Source: Uranotaenia lowii
Lineage: Eukaryota > Arthropoda > Insecta > Diptera > Culicidae
Direction: 5' to 3'
DNA length: 64,000 nucleotides
Assembly (NCBI RefSeq): GCF_029784155.1
Contig: NC_073692.1
Coordinates: 69,700,012 to 69,764,011, forward strand
The position numbers were made by a program, and so were the translations under genes. Below are positions 46,310 to 57,127 of the stretch, in pieces. The notes below the pieces were generated by a model that saw only the letters and a list, made by a program, of their open reading frames with translations, did not search any database and was not told where the DNA came from. The stretch's first letter is position 1. Each line of letters begins with the position of its first letter.

Positions 46310-47476
46310 AGGAGTGCATTCGCAAAAAATGCAACACTTTCATTTATAAATAACTTCCGGACATGTGAATGGAAATTGATGAACTAGTCAAACTACTAGT
46401 CAAACTACGTAACAATGTAATGTTTATATGAGCAAAATTTGGTGACGATTTGTCAAATGATTTTTGAGATAGCGTCCGAAGAATATGTTCATAGACCAAA
46501 AATTTTGGGCAGGATCGTGATAAACTCAGGAAAGTTTTTCTTAAAGACCCCGCACGGCTGGAAATCAACTATTAGACCAAAGTTCATGCTATAAATTGAT
46601 CCAAGAGTCTAAAGGAATCTAATGGTGAGCTAAAATTTGAATAAAAGTGAAGATGACAGATTCCATGAAGCAAAGAATATGATTTCAACTTTAAAGGTTT
46701 AATCAAGCGCAATCCGATTATTTCGAATGTATAAATGGTACAAAATGTCAGCGGGGTGAAATTTTGAAAAAAAATCAAAATTGATAGCAAAGTCATTTTT
46801 AGCGAACACCTGGCAGATCTCCAGCAAATAAAATTTTCGTGAACAAGTCTTCCCTGGATGATTTAAAGAATATAAAGGAGAAAAAGTTTTAAAAAATTGA
46901 TAACTAGTTTTTAATAAGTCTGACAATTCATGGAAGCTGTAAATCCTTAAGTGGTCAATAAGGACCGTCACAATAAAACGCCAAATATACAAGAAAAATT
47001 CCTCTTATCTCGATCGTTTTCCTTCCATAGAACTTCTCAACTTCTATATGTCTCACTCATCTTTATTTTGATTATTTTTGGAATCGTGTCATAATAAGAA
47101 AAATTGTGGTGGAGTGATAATAAGTCAGCAATGTTTTTTTTTGCAAAAGGTGGACAATGTGCTAAACTTGTTATAACTTTGATCAAATGCATAATTTTGA
47201 GTCTTATTGAAGGGAGAGCTCCAAGAAATAGAGAACATTATCCAAAAAATTCTTGATTTGGAAAAGGTAAGGTTCCGTGCCGTGCCGCCCAAAAATAAAA
47301 GTCGATGAAATTCTTCATTGGACTCTGTCTCGAAAATTACTAAACAGATCGTCAAAATTTGCACATGTAAACATCACGTTTTTTGGTAGTTTGACTAAAA
47401 ATTTCATCAATTTCCATCCATACATTCAAAAGTTATTCACAAAACAAAGTGTTGCATTTTTTTCGAATTCACTCCT
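46310..47476. mobile_element. Foldback-type TIR element with long inverted repeats, TA duplication
   Basis: The left end reads AGGAGTGCATTCGCAAAAAA then TGCAACACTTT. The right end, reverse-complemented, reads AGGAGTGAATTCGAAAAAAA then TGCAACACTTT. Similarity continues inward for roughly 150 bp on each side (GGAAATTGATGAA, AGTCAAACTAC). TA flanks both ends. It is 1,167 bp with no coding region, consistent with a Tc1/mariner-type non-autonomous element. Confidence 0.65.
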
Positions 47477-48464
47477 TAGTCAGTTCATTTTGATAAAAAG
47501 TACATTTGCCTAAGATTTTGACTTTGAAACACAAATCAATCATTCATTCCGTTTCTATACTAATCACATATATTTTAGAAATGTCACACTGACTCAGATT
47601 AAAGTGCGATAACACAAGGCGACAAAATTAAAATTTTTCCGAGGCGCAAAAAATTTAAAAATTGGTTTTGACTAATTTGGAGGCGCTATCGAAATATGCA
47701 ATTATGTTTTTCTTTCTTTCAGTTCTGGTTTAAAAATATCTTTTGAAAGTAGGTGAAAATTAATTTAAGAAATCTGTCCACTTTTTTGGCAAAACTGTAG
47801 AATAAAACATGATTTTAATAATTAAAGTTTTTATGCAATAATCAACTTTCCCAAGGATCACAAGCAATTTTGACTCAGTAATTATAGATGTTTGGATTTT
47901 TTTTTTATTTTTCCCTGTTCTCATACGGAATTCAAATATAATTTTAAACCAATATGAATTTTAGATAGTTAAAGAAGTAAAAAATAATAAAAATACATCA
48001 ATAATGATTTATAATAAAACTGTTTTTTAAACGCCTTATCAATATAACTGGTTGCGATAGACAAAATCTGACAAAAGTTTTGAGTTTAGGACGCCAAAAT
48101 CTTCTAAAGTCAGCTTAAAATATTAATAGAAGATTTGATCCCAATGATTTGACGTTATTGAAAAATTAAATACCAAAAAATCAGGCAAAATCAAGTTTAT
48201 TTTCAAAAAACAAGGGGAAAAACGAGAGAGAAACAAGGCTTATCAGGTTATCAGGATGGACCTTTAAAAATCAGGCAAATCCTGAAAAATCAGGCGCATT
48301 GGCATCTCTGGTTGAGCGCGGGGAAACGAAAGGAAAAATAAGTGGGAGATAGTTGGAAATTTTTTGCGTGCCTTGCCTAGGATAATCCTAATAGTAGGTA
48401 CGAATATTTCTTAATCCTAGTAGTACGGGAGTGACTTGTTATGTTTGATTCATACATCTAACAG
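47477..48464. other. No gene recognised
   Basis: AT-rich non-coding DNA. A stretch near 48091-48106 (AGGACGCCAAAATCTT) also occurs near 38297, suggesting a small dispersed repeat. Confidence 0.4.
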
Positions 48465-48723
48465 GTGAAACAGTCACGTTTGAGGAAACTAACCTGCAAA
48501 CCAAGTTCAGAATGATTCAATCAGCTTTAAATATATCAAATCAACCGTATTGTAATCGTTGCGGACGAAAATTTAGAAGCGATAGTCATTCGCCGATCCG
48601 AACAAGCAGGTGTGAGAGCCCGAGTAAAAGAAAATTAAATGTAAGTTTTCAGCTAACAATTGTTTTGATGTTAATTGGTTGGTAAAATATTAACTATTTT
48701 AGCTTCAAGCTGCTTCACAATAA
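48465..48723 (+). CDS. Candidate last two exons of an unidentified gene
   Basis: A possible exon 48465-48640 follows ACATCTAACAG and ends at a strong donor (GTAAGT). A 62-bp intron ends TAACTATTTTAG, and a terminal exon begins at 48703 with stop TAA at 48721-48723, which overlaps AATAAA (48719-48724). The frame reads ETVTFEETNLQTKFRMIQSA then LNISNQPYCNRCGRKFRSD, SHSPIRTSRCESPSKRKLN and, after splicing, LQAASQ. CNRC followed by H and C suggests a small zinc-binding patch, but I do not recognise the family. The intron size is typical of mosquitoes. Upstream exons are not identified; the CpG-rich stretch at 42.4-44.8 kb could be its 5' end. Confidence 0.4.
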
Positions 48724-48773
48724 ATACTGCTTTGAGAATTATTTTGTTATCCGAACACGGACTTAACCTCAAG

Positions 48774-49320
48774 ATGTCGAATCAGGCTTATGATACGCTT
48801 AAGAATTTGGAGGAATCGGTCGACAATCGCAGATGCAGACGAAGGAGCATATGACATGATCCAATGCGACATGGAGCCCTTATCGATGCATAGGCGTTAC
48901 CGATACGGTCAAGCATGTGCCATGGAACTGCCCGAAATGCAGTAATTTGTTGCATGTTCCCAATATAAGGAAACCAGTTAAAAAGAACGTTTGCAAACGA
49001 ACGGGAAGTGCGAAAAGCGATGTCGGATCGGATTCCGGAAAGCTTAGAAAAAATCGGTCATCGATTCAAGAATCTCTGATCCTTCTCGAACAAGAATCGA
49101 CTGCGATCGGGCAGCGACTCCAGGAGGAAAAAATACTGCTCGACAGACGCTTGGATATGGAGAGATCTGTGAACGAGAAAAGGCGTGCGCTACAACAAAA
49201 AATGCAGGAAGAGAAACTTCGCCAGGAGAAGCTGCAACTGAAACAGCAACTAGCGGATCATAAGGACTTCTTGATCCAACATAAGCAGATGCGTGACTAG
49301 GTCCAGAAAATGAAAGCTGA
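48774..49320 (+). pseudogene. BEL/Pao gag N-terminus: PHD-like finger and coiled coil, frameshifted
   Basis: The ATG at 48774 gives MSNQAYDTLKNLEESVDNR. After a frameshift YDMIQCD, and after another GVTDTVKHVPWNCPKCSNLL, mark a PHD-type zinc finger like the one that opens mosquito BEL gag proteins. The frame 48917-49300 continues with an acidic/basic coiled coil (about 80 residues rich in E, Q, R, L, including EEKLRQEKLQLKQQL). A TAG at 49298-49300 ends it, although matching sequence (FESEEEDSDPEVDS) continues in frame beyond. At least three lesions make it non-functional. Confidence 0.75.
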
Positions 49321-49424
49321 TCTGAGTCAGGAGTTTGAGAGCGAAGAAGAAGACAGCGATCCAGAAGTCGATTCCGCGAAGACGAAGCAGTGGGTGGAGA
49401 CGCAAGAATTGTAACCGGCTTGTT

Positions 49425-50040
49425 TTAGTAGGCTACATTTTTTACTGCTGGCGGCTGTCAATTAACAGAGGAAGAAAGAAAAGAGAAAATGGAAGAGGAA
49501 ATGGAAGCTAGCTTCCGGGAGATTCGCTCTCTTCTGTACCATTCATCCGTGTGTGAAGTCATAGTTGTGTAGTGTTTGTGAACGTTCACGGAATTCACCC
49601 GAATACCGGTGTGCCCGAGACCCTTTGTGGTCTTGCACCTGAAACGTAAAGGATCAGCATCTACGTCCTCGGGTTCTGCGGATCCCTAATTATCAAGCAG
49701 AATTTCTCGTCTCGGCCTGCCCAACGGGTAACTCTCATGAGCAGGCCGATTAAAAGCCAACAAAGGGTGACGCCTGCAACGACCGAGTCCAGCAATGTCC
49801 GCTGGCGCCGACGGTTTCGCACCCCGTCAATACGCCATTACATTGATAGGAGGACCGGCCTCTGGAACTGGATATCCGTACTCTGAGAGTACCTTGCCTT
49901 GGCTGGTCTAGCCGCTGCTTTTATATGAATACGTAACAAAAGATCCCCGCGGCGCTTACCCTAAGAAGCCAGTAGTTCCAAGGAGTCTTCCTCTCACTGT
50001 ACGTTAGGTGTTAGAGGAATGGCAGGGCGAGACAGTTTCT
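49425..50040. other. GC-rich block interrupting the BEL gag, unidentified
   Basis: The gag similarity stops near WVETQEL (49415) and resumes near 50060. The 0.6 kb between is clearly more GC-rich and has no open frame. EASFREIRSLLYHSS in one frame near 49505 vaguely resembles the last residues of a LINE ORF2, followed by what could be a LINE 3'UTR. No target duplication or tail was found, so its identity is open. Confidence 0.35.
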
Positions 50041-50059
50041 GAACAGAACGGAATTAAAC

Positions 50060-51020
50060 GCCAACCCAAACACGAACCATTGGCGACGTCATCGAAAAGC
50101 GAGGCTCAAGCGGAGAAGAAGAAGAACGTGGACACCGAACATCGTGCCAAAGAGCGATTGTAGCACTGTTTGAAAGCGAATGGATCGCAAAAGGAGCAGG
50201 AACCATCCGAACTGGAAGACTCTGAGCTGGAAAACCTAGAACAGGCTTTGTTTAGAAAGTTGTTAGAAAGTAACACGTTAAGACTAGCTTTTAGTGTTTG
50301 TTCAAAGCCGACTATGGAACAGTTGGATGCTCGACAAGCTTCGTCCAAACATCTTCCTATTTTTCGAGGTGAGGTATGTCCTCAATTCATCAGATGCTTC
50401 GAATACACCACGAAGGTGCGTCGGTACACCAATACCGGCAATTTGAAGAGGCTTTAAGACAGTCTCCAAGGACTAGTCAAGAAAGCAGTTCAAAGCGATA
50501 GCTCATGTCTGAGTCGGTACCAGAGGCCATCGAGGATCTCGGTGAATAATCATCACCATTCAAACGTAAGTGTTTGAGTGTAACGAACAGCGAGTAACGA
50601 CACCGAGCCACCAAAGAGACAGTCGTATTCGGTACGAACCACCAGCAAGACGTGGTTCAAATTAGCTACGACAAGAAGCTCTTCCGAGGATACTACACAA
50701 CCCTATGCTGGTAGCGGAACTCGTCGATAAGCTGTCATCGGATTATCAACTGGATTGGGTACGCTTCAAGAGAGGTAGGACTGATCTTCCTCTTCGTATG
50801 TTTGCCGATTTTTTTTTAAATCAATCGTACCAAAAGTTTCCGAGGTGGCTGACTTCAACGAGGAGCAGAAGGACTGTGGTTGCGGAAGGACGACGCATGT
50901 ACAAAAAGAAGCAGAGCGTGAATACACACGACACTAAAGTGTTTCCGGTCGTGCAAAATACGATTCCAGCGAGATCGAGAAAATCCTGCCCGATGTGCAA
51001 TCGCACAGACCACAAATAAA
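50060..51020 (+). pseudogene. BEL/Pao gag, middle and C-terminal part
   Basis: 50170-50457 gives LPIFRGEVCPQFIRCFEYTT then KVRRYTNTGNLKRL, matching the conserved gag core of BEL elements (LP-x-F-x-G ... EYTT ... N-x-x-RLQ-x-LKG-x-AKKAV). A stop follows, and DSLQGLVKKAVQS is still readable after it. 50705-51019 continues with MLVAELVDKLSSDYQLDWVR then FKRG and LPLRMFADFF, ending in a partial zinc knuckle, CPMCNRTDHK. Stops and frameshifts separate the pieces. Confidence 0.75.
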
Positions 51021-51104
51021 GGTTTTGTGACGATTTTGCGGCAATTTCGTTACCGGATCATCAAAAGTTTGTCGATAGACTCTAGCTGTGCAATATTTTT
51101 TAGT

Positions 51105-51231
51105 ATAAAGTTTTAAACTTTGTCAAAGCAATAGGATTAACTAAGAACTTGTAAAATATTGTTATTTTTTCTATTTTAAAAAGACGCGAATAACCAATGT
51201 AAGTTAAAACGTCTCTAATAAAAAAAAAAAA
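51105..51231 (+). mobile_element. Poly(A)-tailed retroposon fragment with 13-bp target duplication
   Basis: AATATTTTTTAGT occurs at 51092-51104 and 51232-51244. The 127-bp insert between ends ...TTAAAACGTCTCTAAT plus an A run of about 13. It interrupts the BEL zinc/protease region, and the gag-protease reading can be followed across it. It looks like the extreme 3' end of a LINE or a SINE. Confidence 0.85.
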
Positions 51232-51258
51232 AATATTTTTTAGTGTGACAATGGGAGG

Positions 51259-51600
51259 ATGAAGTGCACCTTCAAAGTACGGTGCGAGATACGGAGCTGC
51301 AAAGGCGATCATCACACGCTGCTGCACAGGAACGAGGAGGCAATTAAAGTTACCGTGACGGAGTACATTCCACATCACAATGTCAATTGGTCAGAAACCT
51401 TACGAATGATATCAATTACTTTGCATCATAGAAGAAAGGTGGTTCAAACTTTGGCGTACCTGGACGAGGGAGCTTCTACAACACTTGTTGAGAGTTCTCT
51501 AGCAAATTCTTTGGGCGTTGAGGGAACCCCTGATCATCGTGTGCACAAGAAATGTCAAGAAAAATGAAGGTAGTTCGCGATGTCGTCTGCCTAAACGTTA
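51259..51600 (+). pseudogene. BEL/Pao zinc knuckle and aspartic protease remnant
   Basis: CTFKVRCEIRSCKGDHHTLL then HRNEE is the BEL second zinc-binding box (C-x-VRC-x-I-x-x-C-x-x-x-HH-x-LLH). AYLDEGASTTLVESSLANSL then GVEG is the protease active-site region. The usual D-S/T-G triplet reads DEG, as often in BEL elements. The frame ends at 51567 after a frameshift and similarity fades after about 51600. Confidence 0.75.
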
Positions 51601-52059
51601 CAGAAACATCGTAGAAAAATATCTTAGACAGAGCTTCTTTTTCAAACATCAAAATGGAAGCTTCTAGAGTTCCCATAATGCTCGACATCTTACATCTACT
51701 CGCCGCTCTGCCTGGAGTCTAAGGTTGATGCTCTGGGAGAACCGATAGACGTACGTTCAGTGCTGGGTTAGGCAATCTACGGTCTTGATTCGAGACTGGA
51801 GCAGCAGCAGCACTCTTGAATCATCATCTTGTTCAAAGCTTGAACAATCGTCATCTTCACGTTTCGATGGCGGCGACGGGCGCTCAGGAAGAATTTCATG
51901 TAGTACAAGATAATCCCATTTGGAACCAGGAGCCTGCTTTTTCAGATAAAAGGCGAACACGAAATTATTGCAACACGAAAATGTCATGCAAATTTTCTTA
52001 TAATGTTTAGAATCAAACCAAAATTTTAGGGTAGTTTTCTACATACATTTACTTCAAAA

Positions 52060-53110
52060 AATCAAAAGAAAAATTAGTCGATGGAGCCTTGATTGCAAAA
52101 TTGAACGCATTTTCGCTCGATGTCCTCCATCAAAGTCTTTACAGTGTTATCCGGTACCAGTTTTTCGGTTTTTTTTTCATTTTCTTAACATGTTCTTCTC
52201 GTCTTTGAATGTCTTCTTGCTCTTCCGAAGTTTCCGATATATTATAGTCCAGTACTACTCATCCGGGCACAGTTCCAGACGGTTTGACAGGTTCATGTCC
52301 TTTGGAACAAAATGGACAGAATTGGCCTCATACCACTCCAGGACAGTTCTGGAATAGTGGGAGCTTTGTCGTGAGTTTCAAGAACGGAAAAAGGCGCTTC
52401 TCGTGGCACTCAAATTTGTAGATCTCGCCATTTACTGTGCCCTTTGTCACGAAAGGCTCACTCCTCAGTCCGCAAGAGCAGATGGCCTGCTGAACGAGAT
52501 ATTTGGAGGCGAACTTCGACATTTTCTTCTTCTTAAATTTGTCGTCCACATCGAACTTGCTCTTGCCGGTGAAGAACTCCTACCCCGGAATTTGCTTAAA
52601 ATTGGCTTTTATATACGTTTCGTCGTCCATCACACAGCAGCCATATATTTTCAGCATCTTCTCGTAGAGCTTCCGTGCCCGAGTTTTAGTTCTGTACCTT
52701 GCATGTATGTAGCCTGCTCTCTTATTTGCATTCTGGACGTAGCTCTGCGCCATGCCGATCTTTGTAGCTAAGCTACGGCTTGGGACGTTGGGATTTGCTT
52801 TAATCATCCGCTGTACCTTTACCTCCGGTTTTTTGTTCTCCGGTCCCGGTTTTCTTCCAACTCCTTTGCCAACGTCAATCGCTCATGGAATCGCTTTAAC
52901 ACTTTGGAATTTTCTCTGGTGAATTTTCATCATTTTTCCCAGCTGCCGGTGCGACAGGTTAGGAAATCCCAGGTGTTTGAAAAGAATTTGTTCTCTCGAC
53001 TCGCGTTGGTTCACTTCCATTTTCGTTGAATCGAAAAACACGACGTCGAGTTTGAACACATTAATGAGAAAGTGTGCAAAATTTGGGTGATTTTTACCCA
53101 ATGGTAAAAA
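52060..53110 (-). pseudogene. DD37E (ITmD37E-type) mariner-family transposase, inactive
   Basis: Cut-and-paste transposase of the Tc1/mariner superfamily, minus strand. The N-terminal helix-turn-helix reads MEVNQRESREQILFKHLGFP then NLSHRQLGKMM. Further on come SRSLATKIGMAQSYVQNANK, ARKLYEKMLKIYGCCVMDDE then TYIKANFKQIPG (first catalytic aspartate), FASKYLVQQAICSCGLRSEP then FVTKGTVNG, and near the end VLEWYEANSVHFVPKDMN. The stretch that should carry the second aspartate (WPDLASCH-like) is missing between LPLFQ and TVLEWYEA. The terminal glutamate region is degraded and several frameshifts are present. Terminal repeats were not identified. It sits inside the decayed BEL element. Confidence 0.8.
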
Positions 53111-53129
53111 AGCTATGCCCTGTTGAATG

Positions 53130-53690
53130 TGTCGCAATAATTTCATCTTCGTCCTTTATGTAGATGACTACTACGAAAGCTCTCAGCAGGAGTATAAAAG
53201 AAACGCGTGTTTACAGGTTGGAAACGAACAAAGGATTGAATTTTTATTTGTCAGAATGATACACGCTAATTTGTGTTCACTCACGTTTGGGTTACTTCAA
53301 TTGGTACACTGATATTTTATAACACTGTCAATAAAAGCTTCGTCACCGAAGAGAAAGCCATCAATCAAACCAGAGAGGTACGTTGGATTCCTTTAAGAAG
53401 TGGCTTCGAGATCACCAACTGGACATCTAATTCTACAGCTGTTCTTCGAAGTTTGGGAGAGGATGGTGGCTCCAGAGAGTGAATCCTTTTGAACCAAGAA
53501 ATGGTGACGAATTACGAACGAGTTCTCGGCATCATATAGGACACACAGAACGACGTGTTTTTCTTTGCGGTACCCACATACGCAGTGGCTTCAGAGGCAG
53601 AAACACCAAAAAAAGGGGGGTCCTAAGCACGGGCATGTCACTGATTCGATCCAATCCGCCATTTTTCGCTCCATTTTTGTAGTTAATATC
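53130..53690 (+). pseudogene. BEL/Pao reverse transcriptase fragment (YVDD region)
   Basis: FVLYVDDYYESSQQE carries the catalytic YVDD box of BEL reverse transcriptases. After about 100 unrelated bases, EEKAINQTREVRWI then SGFEITNWTSNSTAVLRSLG matches the region that follows it in the family. Next, in shifted frames, come NYERVLGII and NDVFFFAVPT, then a residual FDPI-x-x-F. Frameshifts and a short interruption make it non-functional. Confidence 0.75.
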
Positions 53691-56600
53691 TCAACCTACG
53701 GTTGATGAAACGAATGTCCAGAGTTGGCTCAAAGTTGCTTGAAATTTCCTTCCAGTATCTAAGTACTTTCCCCAGGTAGTTCTAGAAACAATTTAAAATA
53801 ATATTTGAAGGATTTCAGATACAAAAATGAAACACAGTACATAAAATCGTAAGTTTCAACTAAAAGCTCCAGAAGTGGCATCACTGCCTGGCTCGAAGTC
53901 TCGACGGTTGGATTTTGCTTTTTGGTGTGAGATAAGGACAGGATTCTCCCTTAGTCAGTGTAGCTATAGTGGGGAGCCCATTATACGTCCAGAACCTCCA
54001 GAACGGAATCATCCAGAAGTGTTCTGTTTGGGGGAGTGTGAGTGTGCTCGGAACGGATTCACTGCTGGCTGACAAAATGTTTCTCGGGAGTGTGGGTGTG
54101 GGTGTTTGATTCGAGAATCCTACTGCTGGAGAGAGAGGACTACCCCATTATTGTGTATGGAAAAAATAGGTGGATGGGGATCCTGATGGAGGTCTTTGGT
54201 GTGGTGGAAAACGTAACGCAATTCTGAACAAGAACAAGAGAACACAAAGAGAGTGGCAAGAATGGCAGGAGTATATTTTCATTTTGTACCTGTAGCTTTT
54301 GGTTTGGTTCTGCCAACCGGAAGGTGGAAATTTGTTAAGGGGGGTTGCGGGAACGAATGATATCCTTCGGGTTACAGGTTTTTCTAAGGATTGTGGCTCG
54401 ATGTGGGTGGAGTGTGAGTGGCCCATTGCTTTACCAGCAGCAGTACGATTTGATATTCTTGGCTAGCTGCCCCAAGGCATAGTTGTCTGATGAGTCCGGA
54501 ATTGTGCTGCAATTGTATGCTGGTGCCGTAATCATATTTTGCAAGGCTGCAGCATAACTTTAAATATTCGTTTACACCATTGAAATCCATTCGTACAAAT
54601 GTACTTCTTTTTTAGGGTTTCTATTCTTTTGTGCGATGATGGAACTGAAAAAACTTTTGAAATTGGTAATAAACTTGATATAGCTCTTCAGCAATTGTCG
54701 GGAGTAATGATTGGTAGAAGGCATAGTTTTTTTTAATGTTCGGAAAACTTTGTTCTACCATAAATTTAATAAAAAACCTCTAGTAGAATTTTTTGCTTTG
54801 AGTCCTTGAAGATTTAACCCAATCCCAAACAAACAAAAATTTATAAAATCATCGCATCGCTAGAAAACATTTACTAAAATAATACAGACAAGTTAATTTT
54901 TTTTACAAAAAATAATAGCACTTATAGTAAAATCATACAAATCAGCCGAAATAACAACTACACTTTTCTACCATGGAACATGTCGATTTTACAAGAAAAA
55001 TTAGGTTTCAATGAACGATTGGAGAAATACTAAATAATGCATATAAGCAAGATTTTTAGTATAATCTGGCACTAATGGATCACATTTGATACGTGAATAT
55101 GATTTCTACATTTAGTTCTTGAAGTCTGTAAAATCTGTGTACTCTGAGCAAAAATCAGAGTAAAATCTGTGTCTGAGCAATATCTGGACGATTGGTCAAA
55201 AGTCTGTGTTTTACTAACAGGCAACAACGATTTTGGCCACATTCAATTTTGGCAACGTTTGATTTTGGCACATGATGTAAATTGTTAAAAAAAATTATAA
55301 AGTACACAAAAATTACAAAAATGAATAAAATTTCATAAAATAAAAAAAAACAAACACAAACAAAAGACGAAAAATGACAAAAAGAACTAAAAAATAATGA
55401 AGAATGACAAAAATAGAAAATTTAAAAACAAAAAAATTATATTATTAGATACAAAACAAGGAAATGGCTAAATGCATAAAAAACATGATAAGAAAGAATA
55501 TAAAATTACTAAAAATGACCGAAAATTGACTAAACAATTGTAAATGTGAATGAAATTTTTTTTTGTAGAAATAAGTGAAAATAAAGTTAAGAAAAAAAAG
55601 TTTTGATTTTGGCAACAAAAAATGTTCGGACGTGTTGCGAAAATCGAACGGGGTTAGAACATTTTTTCTGGGATTTTCATCCTTTGAGATGAAAGAACTC
55701 ATGAAATACTCGATAAATGTCCCTGTCATGAAAAGATTCTTAAGCGTGGGTTGGGAAATCGGGTTTAATCGCTAACATTAAATTAGAAGCATGCAATTTG
55801 ATGAATTAACCCCCTGATTCAGATATTTCCTTCTTTAAGCGTCAATTAGCTCAACATGTTACGCCCTTTTATTTTCGCGTGTCGACATCCAATTTGAGTT
55901 TCTCAGTAGGAGTGGTGCCTCGTTTAGTTAGGCATTTTGCTAATTTGCATCAAAATGAAGCTATTACTGGGGAAGGACCACTTGGGGTAATAAGTGCTTT
56001 CACTAAGTATTTCCGGGTTGACATCCATATGTTCTGGGTATTTGAGAACATTGAAATCTACACACACAACGAGGTTTTTTTTATTATTAAGTGCAACTCT
56101 ATTTCCTTTCTTTCTAAAAGGTCAGTAATAATTAAAACATTCATTCCTACCATAAAAGCCGTCATCACATCCGGGACACATCGGTTGCCAACAAACAAAT
56201 GCACAAAAAAAAGATGCCATTCGGAACATGAGGAGACAATTTAGCTTCGGCCCGTCTGGAGATTACGACAGTCCGTCCGTCTAACTGTTGGCTTTTAGTT
56301 ATCCTATGTATTGTATGCCTTAATCCTGGGCCTGCCTGGGGGCCCTTGAAAGTGGGTCAGGGAAACATAAATTGCATCTCAGGGCCTGCATTTTCGATGA
56401 AGACTCAAGAGCCCCGTCAACACAGCCATCATCATCTGTGGTGCATTTAATGTTGCTAGCTTCTGGCTCCACTTGGGTGCTGTTTGATTTATTAAACTCC
56501 TGATGGGTTATTTGGGAATGGCAGAATTCCGGCAGGATTAGTTCTGTTGGTAGTTTTTCCAAGTAAGCTTTCTGTGGTTTTATGTTTGAAAAGTTGTTTA

Positions 56601-56795
56601 CCATTCCATTTCAAGTGATAATAATGACTCTGAGCCATACCAAATGCGATACCATCAAAAATATGAAAATTCAATCAAAAAGACAGTAATTCCGAAAAGA
56701 TTTTTGAACACTTGTTATAGATGACCCTTTAAGGCAACCCCTAACTTAAAATTTGATACTAAAAAATCAGTTATCTGTTCTATAAACTCTTTAAA
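53691..56795. other. No gene recognised; two unassigned open frames
   Basis: Mostly non-coding. The plus-strand open frame 55879-56244 (121 residues, with VVPRLVRHFANLHQNEAITG) and the minus-strand frame 56604-56320 (94 residues) show no motif I can place. GATTTTGGCAAC-like boxes recur in the same orientation at about 55230-55275 and 55605, and the text between is very A-rich. I see no support for a gene. Confidence 0.35.
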
Positions 56796-56797
56796 CC

Positions 56798-56880
56798 ATG
56801 GGTGGCCAACATTTTCAACAGGCGGGCCAAATTTTCGAAATGAGATTGGCTGGTGGGCCACAAAAACAAATTGTACCGGA
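56798..56880 (+). mobile_element. hAT-like terminal sequence (GGTGGCCAAC type)
   Basis: GGGTGGCCAACATTTTCAAC followed by AGGCGGGCCAAATTTT and GGTGGGCCACA resembles hAT elements whose ends contain (G)GGTGGCCAAC and GCGGGCCACA boxes. The right end was not found. The copia element begins 38 bp downstream and may have cut it. Confidence 0.4.
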
Positions 56881-57127
56881 GTATCAAAAAAAAAATTATA
56901 ATAGATTTTGAAAACACTGTGGTCAGTTACGAATCGAAGCAACCTAGTTTTAGAATAGTATAATTGTATGAAGAAATAAAATTTAGTCTTTAGTTAACAG
57001 CCAAACAGTTCAGTCGAACTTTACTTGTCCTCCGAATCCCCAATAGGTTGTGGGCCCAGATTACAGTAGACGTTATTTGAATAAAAAAAAAATTTCGCTG
57101 TCAAGTCTGGAAGTTTCGGGAATCGCC

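Larger units (their letters stand above)
48774..53690 (+). mobile_element. Decayed BEL/Pao retrotransposon, no LTRs recognised
   Basis: Fragments appear in the BEL order: an N-terminal PHD-like zinc region, coiled coil and gag (48774-51020), zinc/protease region (51259-51600) and reverse transcriptase with YVDD (53130-53650). Many stops and frameshifts separate them. It is further broken by a GC-rich block (49425-50040), a poly(A) retroposon (51105-51231) and a DD37E mariner relic (about 52060-53110). Integrase and LTRs were not found, so both ends are probably lost. Confidence 0.8.
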
